Shown: positions 21,935 to 32,427 of the stretch, piece by piece
Numbering within the stretch: position 1 is the stretch's first letter
How the letters are laid out: each line of letters starts with the position of its first letter
Source of the DNA: Pagrus major
Taxonomy: Eukaryota > Chordata > Actinopteri > Spariformes > Sparidae
Direction of reading: 5' to 3'
NCBI RefSeq assembly: GCF_040436345.1
Contig: NC_133223.1
Coordinates: 23,819,410-23,883,409, forward strand
Length of the DNA stretch: 64,000 bases
Notes under the pieces: model-generated
What the model saw: only the letters and a program-made list of their open reading frames with translations
Database searches by the model: none
Told to the model about the DNA's origin: nothing
Made by a program: the position numbers and the translations under genes

Positions 21935-23131
21935 TCAGAGGTAATGACTGCACCTAACAAGTCTTTGGAAAGCTTTTTTGAAGTCTTCATTAAAGATGGT
22001 GTAGATGAGGGGGTTGATCAGCGAGTTGAGGTAGCCCAACCATGTCAGAAAGTCAGCCATCTCCATTGAAGTACTGCAAGCGGCGCAGGTGTTGACGATC
22101 ACCTCCTTGACAAAAAATGGCAACCAGCAGATGACAAATGCCCCTATTATCAACCCCAGCATGGATGCTGCTTTGCGCTCCCTTGAGCCTGAGATCCGTG
22201 GTCCTTGGTAGAACTGGCTCCGACGTGACTCACTACGTGACTCGTGCCTGCGCTTCTTGCTTTGGAAAGCCTTTACGGATACGCGCATCCGTTCACGTGG
22301 AGGTTCCTCATTTGAGGGTTCAGAATAAGACTTTTCTGGTGGGCTAATGGGCTCTGGACTTCGAACTCCACCATCGACATCGCCATCTCCAGCAGGGTAG
22401 GTTGACGGTATCATGCTCCCGTTGGTCATACATGAGTGACGACTAGCCCGGCTGGCCTCCCTGCGCATGTAGAGGGTTTGAGCGGCTCGGTAGATTTTGT
22501 AGTAGAGGATGAGGATGAGCAGCAGGGGGATGTAAAATGCTCCAAGGGTGGAATACAAGGTGAAAGCCATGTGATGGTGCATGATGATGCACTGGTCCTC
22601 ATGCTCTGGATCTTCGCTGTAGTGGCGCCACAGTAGAGGAGGAAGTGAGATGAGGATGGACAAGAGCCACACCAGTGCCACCATCGCCCCAGCCATGGCC
22701 CCTGTGCGCTTGCGAGAGTACTCCACTGCATCAGTAATGGCCCTGTACCGGTCGATGGCGATTGCAGCGAGGTGCAGGATGGAGCATGTGCAACAGGTTA
22801 TATCCACACTTAACCAGATGGTACACATCACCTTGCCCATGACCCAGGTCTCTTTTTGGATGTACATGATACTGAAGGGCATGACCAGCACAGCCACAAG
22901 CAGGTCAGTCGCTGCCAATGAGCAGATGAGGTAATTGGCTGGGTGGTGCAATTTGCGTGTGACTGCAATAGCCGTGATCACCAGGCAGTTGAAGAATGTT
23001 GTCAGGATAGCCACGACAGAGAGGGTCGTCGTGAGCAGGATCTTACTGGAAGGGAGTTTAGTGGTGTCCAGCGAGTCGTTACCACTGCTGTTTGTGGCAA
23101 ACACCCCGTCTGTGCAATTGGGGAAATCCAT
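21935..23131 (-). CDS. htr1f: 5-hydroxytryptamine receptor 1F
   Basis: A single-exon frame of 398 residues encodes a class A GPCR that couples to Gi/o and is activated by serotonin at the plasma membrane. Residues visible: N48 (1.50), D76 (2.50), amine-binding D110 (3.32) in SVDITCCTCS, DRY at 127-129, the C103-C181 disulfide pair, CWLPFF at 335-340 and NPLIY at 373-377. Possible N-glycosylation sites are N5 and N14, and C394 may be palmitoylated. Rough TM spans: 32-56, 67-91, 103-124, 147-168, 190-213, 323-345, 358-380. VTRKLHHPANYLIC, RYRAITDAVEYSRKRT and INPLIYTIFNEDFKKAFQ point to 1F rather than 1E. The third intracellular loop (about 214-320) is Ser/Arg-rich and the protein is longer than the human one (366 as I recall). 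A consensus acceptor ends one base before the ATG, so a 5' UTR intron is likely. Confidence 0.96.
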   Translation of the reverse strand: MDFPNCTDGVFATNSSGNDSLDTTKLPSSKILLTTTLSVVAILTTFFNCLVITAIAVTRKLHHPANYLICSLAATDLLVAVLVMPFSIMYIQKETWVMGKVMCTIWLSVDITCCTCSILHLAAIAIDRYRAITDAVEYSRKRTGAMAGAMVALVWLLSILISLPPLLWRHYSEDPEHEDQCIIMHHHMAFTLYSTLGAFYIPLLLILILYYKIYRAAQTLYMRREASRASRHSCMTNGSMIPSTYPAGDGDVDGGVRSPEPISPPEKSYSEPSNEEPPRERMRVSVKAFQSKKRRHESRSESRRSQFYQGPRISGSRERKAASMLGLIIGAFVICWLPFFVKEVIVNTCAACSTSMEMADFLTWLGYLNSLINPLIYTIFNEDFKKAFQRLVRCSHYL

Positions 23132-24320
23132 TCTGAAAGAGAGAGGGATATGTTCAAATAATCCATTTCGGAAAAGGCAGATAATTAATTAATTTAGATC
23201 TGGCATAGAATCTCATCAGTCAGTCACCAACATGTTATCAAATTCACTTGTTGCAAGAATTGTACTCCACTTCCTCCTCTTCTTTTCCTGTCAAACATTC
23301 ACAGCGTACGATTCTGCTTTTTGCACTCTATACATAAGACATGTCGAAGTGGATGAAAAGAAAATGTTCTGCTTTTCAGACTGCACTTGTGGTCTTGAAC
23401 ACAGTCTGCCCACTAAAGTCTGCCACTCTCAAAGTAAAAAAATCTAGAGGTCCTACCTGTCTAGGCTGTAACGTGTTGCATCTAGTTGGTTGGTCAGCGT
23501 GCAGCAAACTGTCTGCTCTGATCTGTCCTGCCTGCCAGCTCTGCCATCACATCACCTCTGTCACTCATCAACACCTGGAAGAGAGAGAGAGGGAAAAAAA
23601 AGGGAGAGAAATTGTGACTAAGAGAGAGAGAGAGAGGGGAACAGGGTGGGATCTGAGATTGAAAAGTGAAAAGACTTACTTAAAAGCAACAAAGTAAAGC
23701 CAAGGACAAATACACCTACACACAAGTAAAAATCACTGCAAATGCGGTGAATGATTTTTTCAGAAGCTAATGTTTCCATGCCTGTTTGAGCAGCTGATCA
23801 ACTGAGTATTCACCGATGTGACTTCTGTTGTCCCAGTTAAGGTCATCAATAATGTCTTAGTTTGAACACGACAGTCTAAATGCTGTTTCAGAGGCTTTTC
23901 AAACTCAATGAGATTACATTTTAGTAGATCATCTTTTGGAGTTATCGGCAAAAACTCACATTTGAAGTCATCATACTACATCAGACAGAAATGTTCTGTG
24001 TCAGTGGCTCCAAACTAAAAACATCACTCTTCCATGTACTGTATATCAGGAATTAATTCAGCCACTGTGATCGAATCGAAATGCTCAGGTGTGACTGTCA
24101 TTGCGGCTCTCCTTCACTCGCCGCATTGCTCAGTATCCTGAAGACGTGAGTGGGAACTGTTGCTATAGAAACACAAGAAGTACAGTACTTTTACTTAATG
24201 TGGTGATGGAGCAGAAGCTGCCAAACTCTGACTGTCGGGTCTCTGCTGAGACCGTTCGATTCCCAGGCGGTAGGTCCGGGGGTAGGTGGGCGGGTGAGCG
24301 GGGCGGCGAGGCTACATGAC
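23132..24320 (-). promoter_or_regulatory. htr1f: htr1f 5' region: UTR intron acceptor, CT-rich tract, GC-box patch
   Basis: On the - strand the sequence just before the start codon is CCCTCTCTCTTTCAG, an excellent 3' splice site at 23133. Possible partner donors on this strand are GTAGGA after 23457 and GTAAGT after 23680. Upstream, 24233-24311 is unusually CpG-rich for this window and contains GGGGCGG (24300-24306), a GC-box. This suggests a promoter about 1.1 kb upstream of the coding start. The exact 5' exon and start site cannot be fixed from sequence alone. Confidence 0.4.
23580..23640 (+). repeat. GA-rich microsatellite tract
   Basis: Two interrupted GA runs separated by a G/A-rich spacer (GAGAGAGAGA near 23581 and AGAGAGAGAGAGAG near 23622). 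On the htr1f strand this is a CT tract in the presumed 5' region. Confidence 0.8.
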
Positions 24321-27300
24321 AACTGAATGAGATAAGAGATTTCAGTTCACTTAACCCTAACACATGGCAGAGCGGCTGCTAATATGATTTACCATGAACA
24401 CTTCAAAAGCCCCTTCTCAACAGAAAGTGCTCTATATAGAGAAAAATAAGTGTTTTACTGTTGGACCACAGCAAAGCCCGACCGACACGATATATTTTAT
24501 CATTTTATAAAATCCTATACGTGGCATCAAATCTAGCTACAATTGCAGTACAATACTGAGCACATTATGCAGTATATATGTAGGTGAAATTCACCACGAG
24601 CAGTGCAGAGGCATATGATGAGTATTGTTTCACTACTTCATTCAAGGTGTGGGCACTGGCCATCCCTTAGCCAGACTGAGTCACCTACATGCTGACATAT
24701 TCTACTGTTCATAAAGCATACTGACACAATGAATCCTTTGGATCATTAGAGAACCATAGCAATTGTATTTACAAGTTCTGTTTCTACTTATTATTTTTCC
24801 TGTACACACAATGAGTAGGAGATAAAACTTTTTGTTTACTTTCCCAGCTCACTGTTAACAGTGCCAGACCGTGTGTTATAAAACAGCAGTTTTGGCCCGT
24901 TAGCAAAGGTTTTAAAAATTGATTTTCAGGCTCGGTACGAGAAAATTACTTCCTGAAGTGAAGTTTCACCAGATACTTTAATAGAACTCCGTGCAGGAAA
25001 GAGAAGAGAGCAGCTCATTATGCTACATTTACAGCAAAACTAAATTCAAAAATACAAATGGTTTCATAGCTATTGCAGAACAAATTGATTTTCTCCTATG
25101 AAGTGGACCAGTGGAGAGTATTTGTTTCTAAATACCTGTGATTTGAGATTGTAAGGCCAATAAATTGCCTTCCTCTGTGTCATGATGCAATTATACACTC
25201 CTTCCTATTTACAATTGAAAAAAAAAAAACGAACCGTACTTAACATGCAGATTACTTTTTCGCAGATAGATAGATGATAATTACTGCTGCACTTCAGTTG
25301 TGCTCTGTGTCAGTGCACTGCTGTGCATCTGGAAATAGATAATTTCTCAGCGTTTGTGCAGAAATGTATATTTAGAGCTACAGTATGGGCACAGCGGGGT
25401 GTTTTTTCCTGCATGCATGTACGTACAGTATATGCAGTGATTGACGGTAAGCGTTAGCACAGTCGGCCTGTTATTATGTGCAACAAAGAAATCATCTCCT
25501 TTTGTCTTGAAATGTTCAAAAACACACGACTTTCGGTTCAAGGCCATCTGAGGAGAAGCTTCAGTGAGCCAGAGTGAATCTGCTCCCTGCTTATATTCAG
25601 AACAAACCCTGTGCCCTTGCATGAATTCAGCGAGCAGAGAAAGCTGCTTCATTCACTGACTGATGGCCACATTGTTTTAAAATTATACACTAAGTTTCAA
25701 GATTGTTTTTTATGATGTCGCTACATTATTTTCTTCATTAATTATCTGGATATGGGTGATAAGAGATAATGACCCGCACGCTCCGATACCGTTCACTAAT
25801 TCTTAATAGGCACCATGATCTGTTATATTAGTAAATTTATTCAGCAAAGAAATACTGCATGATGATGCTGCTGCAGTGTGAGGTTGTGCAGATAACAATG
25901 AGGCTGACAGAACAGAAACATGTTAAAATATTTCCCCGACGTTCAGAGATGTAGATCTAGAGATTAGTTTGATCCACCCTCGGGAAGTGCAGCTCAAACA
26001 CATATGCACATGTGAAAGCACGCTCAGACCAGCAGCTCATCTTTGCTGAACAGACGCACACATGCAAACTTCACACACGCTTCAATCTCTCCCTCCCCCC
26101 CTCCTCTCCTTTTCAAGAACAGGGAAGCTGCATCTGTCACGTGGAGTACAATCTCCGAAACACAAACGGTTTGGCCGAGGCAAGGACACCGAGCTGCCAA
26201 GTGTTGTTGTGAAGGAGGAGAGTTGTGAAAAAGCTGACTGACAGCTCTGGAACCATGCTAAATAGATGACTAACTGTGGCACCATAACAGGGCACAGCAA
26301 CTCTCATTCACTTGCTGATTTATCTGCCTGTTTATCTATTTTCATCTGCTGTATCCGTCTAATTCGGTGGTCGAGGTGACGGACAAATTTGGCCAGAAGA
26401 AATACTGCGAAGGGCTCCCTGTAAGGTGATGAAATCTTGTTTTGTTTTCTCTTCTAATTAAAGAGGAAACAAGTGTCATACATAAGTACGCATTGCCAGA
26501 AAAAAATTAATTCCTGGCATAAAAGTAAAGACCAATTGTACTGTTCTGGGACAGAAAAGTACCCAGCATTAAATTATGGTCATGATAAAGCAACATAATA
26601 AACTGTATTTTTGTGGAACGGGATGGTATGAATAAATAATATGCTGACGACATGTACTAAACATTTCCATAATATTCCAATGTTCCTTTGTGTCTTTCAG
26701 CTCTTATTAATTTTTAATCCCATTTTGACAGATGAGAGCACTAGAGGAAAAAATGGAGCTCCATATCAAGGATTAATACAAACAACAACTTGTGACTACT
26801 AAAGTGACTCAAACACAATATACTATGTCCTAATTGCTGTTGTGTGTCTTATTTCTAGTGACTCACACTCACTGACCTGCATTTCACCAAAGAGCAATAT
26901 CACTCCCATTACACTGAGTAGGCTAAATCACTGTCATGTCCACTTGTCAGCCGTCCCTGTTCTCGCTCATTGACCTGTGTCCTCGTTTCAAGCTTGACTG
27001 AGTGACTTCATGCGTGTCACAGCCGGGGTTTCACGGCACAAGCGGATGGGCGCCATGTCACCGTCAGCACTCACTACCTGCTGCATGCAGATAGAAGTAT
27101 TAACTGCTGAGAGGCCCCCCTCGAGGGCTCGATTTGATGGAACTGGTTCAAGCACTCACCAGATTGAAAGGGGGCATCATTTGTTTGTCTGTTTTTTTTA
27201 GTTATGTGAGCTTAACTACAGGTGTTGCGATGCTGGGTACAGTATATACAAGTGTAGGTGATAATAGGTGACGTAAAGTGGAAAGCTTGCTCATCGAAAT

Positions 27301-27464
27301 AATAATTGAATTTGTCAACAAAAATAGACAGGGTTAATTATTTTACTGCTGTCACGGTCGATTTGAGTTGTGTGAAGCAGCTTCAATTGCTATAGATGTA
27401 CGTTGCACAAATCTGGATGTTTAAATATTTACCTGTTTCTCAACAATGCAATGTTCTCCCCTCG
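24321..27464. other. No gene seen; unassigned upstream sequence
   Basis: Both strands hold only short unconvincing frames. A G/C-richer stretch with CACACA-type runs lies at 26000-26200. No repeat family is recognised. It could include htr1f regulatory DNA, but nothing in the sequence proves it. Confidence 0.3.
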
Positions 27465-27898
27465 CATTCATGCGGATGCCACTTGACATGTACCATCCAT
27501 CCAAACACCGTTGTGGACCAAGTACACCCCCTCATGGCAGCGGCACTCCTTGATAGCATTTGCCCCACCAGCAGGACATTGTGCCCTGACACACCACAAA
27601 AACTGCTCAGGAACGGCTCGAGGGGCTTGACAAAGAGCCCAAGGTGTCCAAATTCCCTAGATCCCAATCTGATCGAGCATCTGTGGAACGTGCTAGATCA
27701 AGTCTGATCAATGGAGGCCCCATGCCCCAACATACAGGACCCAAAGGAACCACTACAACCTGCCAGTGCCAGACACCACAGGATGCCCGTAGAGGTCTAA
27801 CGACCACACCTTCAAAGGTCAGAGCTGTTTTGGCAGCAGAAGGGGAACCCACAGAATATTAAGCAGATTGTTTTCAATGTTGTGGCTGATCAGTGTAT
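27465..27898 (+). pseudogene. Tc1/mariner-like transposase relic (C-terminal part and 3' end)
   Basis: The conceptual protein has the Tc1 end of the DDE domain: HPNTVVDQVHPLMAAALLD, a damaged copy of the FQQDNAPCHT block (PTSRTLCPDT), then PNSLDPNLIEHLWNVLDQV, where the canonical form is SPDLNPIEHLW. In this reading the second catalytic Asp is displaced by small indels. After a frame change it ends with RAVLAAEGEPTEY and a stop at 27859-27861. The final GGCTGATCAGTGTATG (about 27883-27898) looks like the right terminal inverted repeat. No matching left terminus is found, so the copy is 5'-truncated, frameshifted and dead. Confidence 0.8.
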
Positions 27899-27999
27899 GT
27901 TTTTAAGGCACATCAGTGCTTCAAAACACACATCATAAGATGTGTAAATGTTTGGTATTTAACTGTAAAGATTGTCATAAATTCTCATGCATGGTCCAC

Positions 28000-28446
28000 G
28001 TCCACTACAGTGGACAGATTAGTGGAAACCATTTATCTCTAATGACTGTTAAATCCTCTTATTCTTAGAAAACCAGACAGGTCAAAAAAACATTTCTCAA
28101 CTAATTAAGGTGTTCTATATACTTTTATCCAGAGTTCATAAAAAATGTCTTGTGTAAGTTTCTCTGTGTCTGATAATACATCTGTCTACTCCAGTGGACG
28201 TTATGCGCCAAAGGACATATTTTGACTTTTAAAATTAATTTATGCTGCATATTTATATTCTGCCTTATTTATGTTTTATTAAACAGCAATATTGAATAGT
28301 CTTCATATTCTATCGATAGCCCCAAATTGGTCAAAACAACATTTCAACGACCGGTTCTCTGACCAAAAAAAAAAAAAGAAGGATTCAACAGTTATTTCTG
28401 AATCACTTTTTATACCATTTATGCATGGTGTCCATGCATAAATGGT
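28000..28446. repeat. Palindrome-bearing segment with a perfect 15-bp hairpin
   Basis: Bases 28414-28428 and 28432-28446 are exact reverse complements with a 3-base loop (arm ACCATTTATGCATGG). About 400 bases upstream is another palindrome, GTCCACTACAGTGGAC at 28000-28015, and CTCCAGTGGAC recurs near 28190. The recurring CCAGTGGAC/GTCCACT motifs suggest a degraded DNA transposon, but no transposase or terminal repeat pair is clear. Confidence 0.5.
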
Positions 28447-29520
28447 GTGCACTGGAGGCTTTACATTACATACTGGACTATCATTGGCCAAAGTAGCTGT
28501 GATGTCACACAATCATGCTCGTACATATATGCTTTAATCTCATATTTAAGTTGCCTACTGTGCTGAACTGGATCTATTGGTCCTTCCTGTAAGCATCTAT
28601 AGTTCTGCATGATTATCTCTTGTCTCTCTTATGCAGTTGGTTTCCAGTATGTATCCCTGGTATCAACCTCAGACGTGAATGAAATTTCAAGTTGGAAGCT
28701 GGCTGGAATTTAATGCAGTATAGACCTAAACTTCACTATTGTCTCCCTCTGGGCGACAGCTGATGTATACATTCATACATAAACTGACCGCTTTGAATGA
28801 GGCCACATACCACCATACAAGGCAAACACTGCAAATATCTACACAATGATTCGCTCCTGGAAAGTTGGTGATATGTAACAGTACAGTTTATGTTCAGTAA
28901 CTATAATCTTGTGTCGGTGCTCTGCTGCTGTCGGATCATGTGTGAGCATCGTAGGAACAAAGTTAAAAAGGGTGAATGTTTTAATAAGTGGAGAGGGAGA
29001 TTATTATGGACATGAATTTCACCACTAAATGTAAATTGAGTCCAGGTCAGAATGACCTGTCCACTGCAGGCAAACCTATCAAAGCACTTTGTCAAAGCAC
29101 TTGCATGTAGATGTGAAATACAAGGCCAAAATTGAGAATGGCTCAATCACTGCTGAACAAGCTGAGACTGGTTTTAGCCCAGTTGCGCGGGAGCTCACTG
29201 GGAGAACTGAAAAGGCTTGTATAAATCTGCAAAGAGGTGGTAGTGTTTCAGTGTCTACAGTCCGTCTGAACAACACTAATGACAGCTAATGGTTGGTACT
29301 GCTATGTAATCACTTGATTTCCACACTGAGTAATGAGCAAACCCAAACACCAGAATAATTGTTGGAAATGTATATTTCTGCAAACCATTTTTTTTATATT
29401 TTATATTGTGACAATTCTGTGCTTATGCTCTGGTTAGGTTTAGCCACAGAAACCACTTGGTCACGGTTAGGAAAACATTATGTTTTGGCTTAAAATACCT
29501 GTTTTTGTCACCACAAACAA

Positions 29521-30050
29521 GGACAACAAGGAACCTCAAAAAGAAGAAAGGGTTATTACATCACTAAATCTTGCTTTGGTGCCAGACTGTGGTGTCAGCT
29601 GTGTTGAAGTCTGTGGGAGATGCATGGAGAAACACATGATATCTGCGTCGTATGACTTCTGATGAAGAAATGCCTCTAGAGAATGAAAGAGAAAACTTCA
29701 GAGAGTAGGTTAACGACCAAAATGATTGACAGGTCTAATAATATCATGAGGCAGGTCCGGCCGGGGCAGGGCCGGCCACAGATTGCTGATGAGACTGCAA
29801 TGACACTGTGAACAGGAGCGTTTCCCAAGCAAAATCGAGGGATGAACAACGTGTCGATAAAAAAAAAATCAGTTGTCAACCTACTCTCTGAAATGTGGTC
29901 TTTCATTTTCTTCATTGGAAGTCATAGGACGCAGATATCATGTGTTTCTCCATGCATCTCCCATACACTTCCATACAGCTGACAACACAGTCTGACAACA
30001 AAGCAAGATTCTGTGATGTAATGACACTTTTAGGTTCCTTGAAACAAGGT
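29521..30050. mobile_element. Long fold-back element
   Basis: The left arm 29521-29713 and right arm 29874-30050 are reverse complements at high identity. This includes a 35-base perfect match (29615-29649 with 29928-29962). The central about 160 bases include a GC-rich patch, GGCCGGGGCAGGGCCGGCC. There is no coding potential. It is a recent-looking non-autonomous inverted-repeat element or an inverted duplication. Confidence 0.75.
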
Positions 30051-31918
30051 CTTGCTAAAAATATCTAGTGGTGTCACACTTACAAACGTTGAAACGCAGT
30101 GTGGTCACTGGCTTGACAGCTGTCTCGCCTGTAACTCTAACACCATCCCCTCCGTCACCGATATGACAGATGTCAGATCTTAAACATGTAATGTCACTGC
30201 GATATGACACATATTAAAAAATAGAAATTTCAGTAAAAGTAAACACATCAGTGGTTTCAAGAACCATTAACTGGCATAATTTTATCCTGGTGAATAAGCT
30301 GCTGGTGATATCATCTGCGAGCACAAATACTGCAGCATGTGGTACAGCACATAGATAATGTGAAAAAAAACCCTCTGATTAGACATTCTCCATAATTACA
30401 GGAAAAAGCATCCGCTCAAGTCTTTATCTAGTGAGCAGTGAATTAGACAGATTCTCCAACTGCTGCATGTATTTGGATCCACATCACAGTCCAGGTTTAA
30501 TGCGACTATAACTACAAATGCCGAAAGCAGTCTGTGTGAGTTTAAAATTAATGCGTATATTGTTAGTAGTGTCTGTCACCAACAGTTTCCTTCAGGCTCT
30601 GCGAAGGCACTCCCTTTCAACTGAACGAGTCTCTTTGAAGGCAGCACAACTGGTTGTATGTTTGATCTGCGGTCTTTAATTTGAAAGCTCTGCATCCAGT
30701 CGTCATTAAAGACGCCGATTCACTGTTTACCCTGATTAAAGCACCTGCAGGATTTTAACAGCTTTTACTTTGTGGCAGACGGCGATACATATATGGGCCT
30801 ATAAATCAAAACAATCACTAAGCACAAATAAATGGGGTCGGTAAGTGCCCTACCGTATTGTCCTAGTTTCTGCTGGACATTATGCTGGATATGCATGAAA
30901 TTATGGGGATTCTCTGCGTGAAAAATTACTTTCCTCTCTACATCACTGAACACCCTGACAACACAACCGCACAGTCCCACCAATCATCTCTGTGTCCTCA
31001 TCCAAATCGCCACAGTTACTCTGGGAAGCAGCTGTGCACAGATAGACTTCCATCGACTTCTGCCGCCTTCCAAGTATAACGCAGGTTAATGGAGACCCAG
31101 TGGGCCTTGCTGAAAGCAGAAATTTGTCAGTTTGTCCGAACGAGAACAAAGACCTTTTGGTTGTCTGCAGAGTGGTTTGAAAAAAAGGCTTTTTTCAAAG
31201 TCAATCTGATATATATATATTCTGAAGTCACAAATCACAATTTTATAGCCCTTTGGGTCTGAAAGGATTGCTTTTTTTCCCTCTTCTCCTTAGAGTTCAA
31301 GACTGAAGATTCAAGAAACTTTGCTGTCTATCACATAGTGACAGAGAAGTACCTTTGCTTAGGGCTCACACAACATGAAAAAACATTCACACCCATGAGA
31401 CTCGCATAAAATCACACAGCAGTTAAAGGCACTTTCAAAGCTACATTAAAAGAGTAGTGTCTATTTTGCCTTGTTTGAAATGCATACTGCAGTGGGAATA
31501 AAAGAGTCCTTGTAAGTTCTCCTTTTGGCCAGAGGTACTCTGAAGTTGGCCTAACCAAGTCTGTTAAACTTTTGCTGCTTTGTTTTTATTTTTTAATTTG
31601 TGCATTCATGAGAACAACTTGTAGCAATTACCGTAAAAAAATCAAATGGCAGGGTCTCGGTATCTTGTGGAATGTATGTCGTTGTACCTGGCAACCCAAC
31701 CAAGAGGCAGAGGTGAGCGTGCGCAAATGCTTCCTCTCTGCAGACTGTAGTCCTGCATCATTTCATTCTCCCTCTTATTTAAGAAGGTCTACCTGTCAAT
31801 ATTGGCTCCTCAAAGCATGCACACTCTTGAACAATGTTGGCACAGTTTAAGACGTTGCTGTCTCATTGCTTTTTTGCACACTTTTTTTCCAGGTTTTTAA
31901 AAAATAAATAAAAAATTT
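30051..31918. other. No gene seen
   Basis: Only short frames lacking domains, splice support or codon bias. A TATATATATAT run lies near 31210. Nothing else is recognised. Confidence 0.3.
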
Positions 31919-32189
31919 TAAAGCAACATTATGTAACTTTTTTACATTAAAATAACAGCTTCAGAATCATTTTGATGGTCCAGTGTCTTGTAATAGGGTG
32001 GATGGTGTCTCTGTCTCAGCCACTCCGCCCCCATCACTTGTTTCTGCGCTATGTAGTTTTCAACACATAACATTGTTATGACGCAGTAGCACCTACGTTA
32101 CGTCCGCCAAATTGTTACAGACCTGGGATTTGACACTGTGGGGGGTGCCAAATTACACAGAATGCCAATTTCTACGTGATGTTGCTTTA
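31919..32189. mobile_element. TAAAGCAACAT MITE, copy 1 (full-length, 271 bp)
   Basis: The left end is TAAAGCAACATTATGTAAC; the right end is TCTACGTGATGTTGCTTTA, its inverted repeat (about 16 of 19 positions). The interior is non-coding. The AAGCAAC/GTTGCTT core is flanked by TA at both ends, which would fit a TA target duplication. Two shorter relatives lie at 38335 and 45523. Copy 1 retains the longest interior and serves as the family reference in this window. Confidence 0.85.
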
Positions 32190-32220
32190 ATTTAAATGGT
32201 ATTGGAAAATGGACTTGCAT

Positions 32221-32427
32221 CGATAGATAGATTACTTAATCAATCCACAAGGGAAATTTCACTGACACAGTAGTAAACATATCAGACATATACTGATGTC
32301 AGAGGCCGCCATGCAAGTCAGGAGCAATTTGGGGTTCTCAAGGATACTTCGACGTGCAGCCGGGGGATTGAACAAGCGACCTTATGATTACTGGACGTCC
32401 CGCTGTACATCCTGAGCTACAGCCGCC
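32221..32427 (-). mobile_element. tRNA-derived SINE
   Basis: Read on the - strand, the element starts GGCGGCTGTAGCTCAGG, with a tRNA-like A box (TGTAGCTCAGG, 32411-32421). About 40 bases on is a B box, TGTTCAATCCC (32364-32374), close to the canonical GGTTCGANTCC. The body then runs through ACTTGCATGGCGG to a TATC-type tail near 32221. This matches the layout of a common teleost tRNA-SINE. It abuts MITE copy 1. It is not a functional tRNA, because the acceptor stem does not close. Confidence 0.7.

Noticed and set aside
22138..23192. Several + strand frames across htr1f
   Set aside because: All are antisense to a receptor with every class A GPCR hallmark.
32364..32421. Possible tRNA gene (A and B boxes on the - strand)
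   Set aside because: The stem pairs do not form a cloverleaf and the sequence continues into a SINE body.
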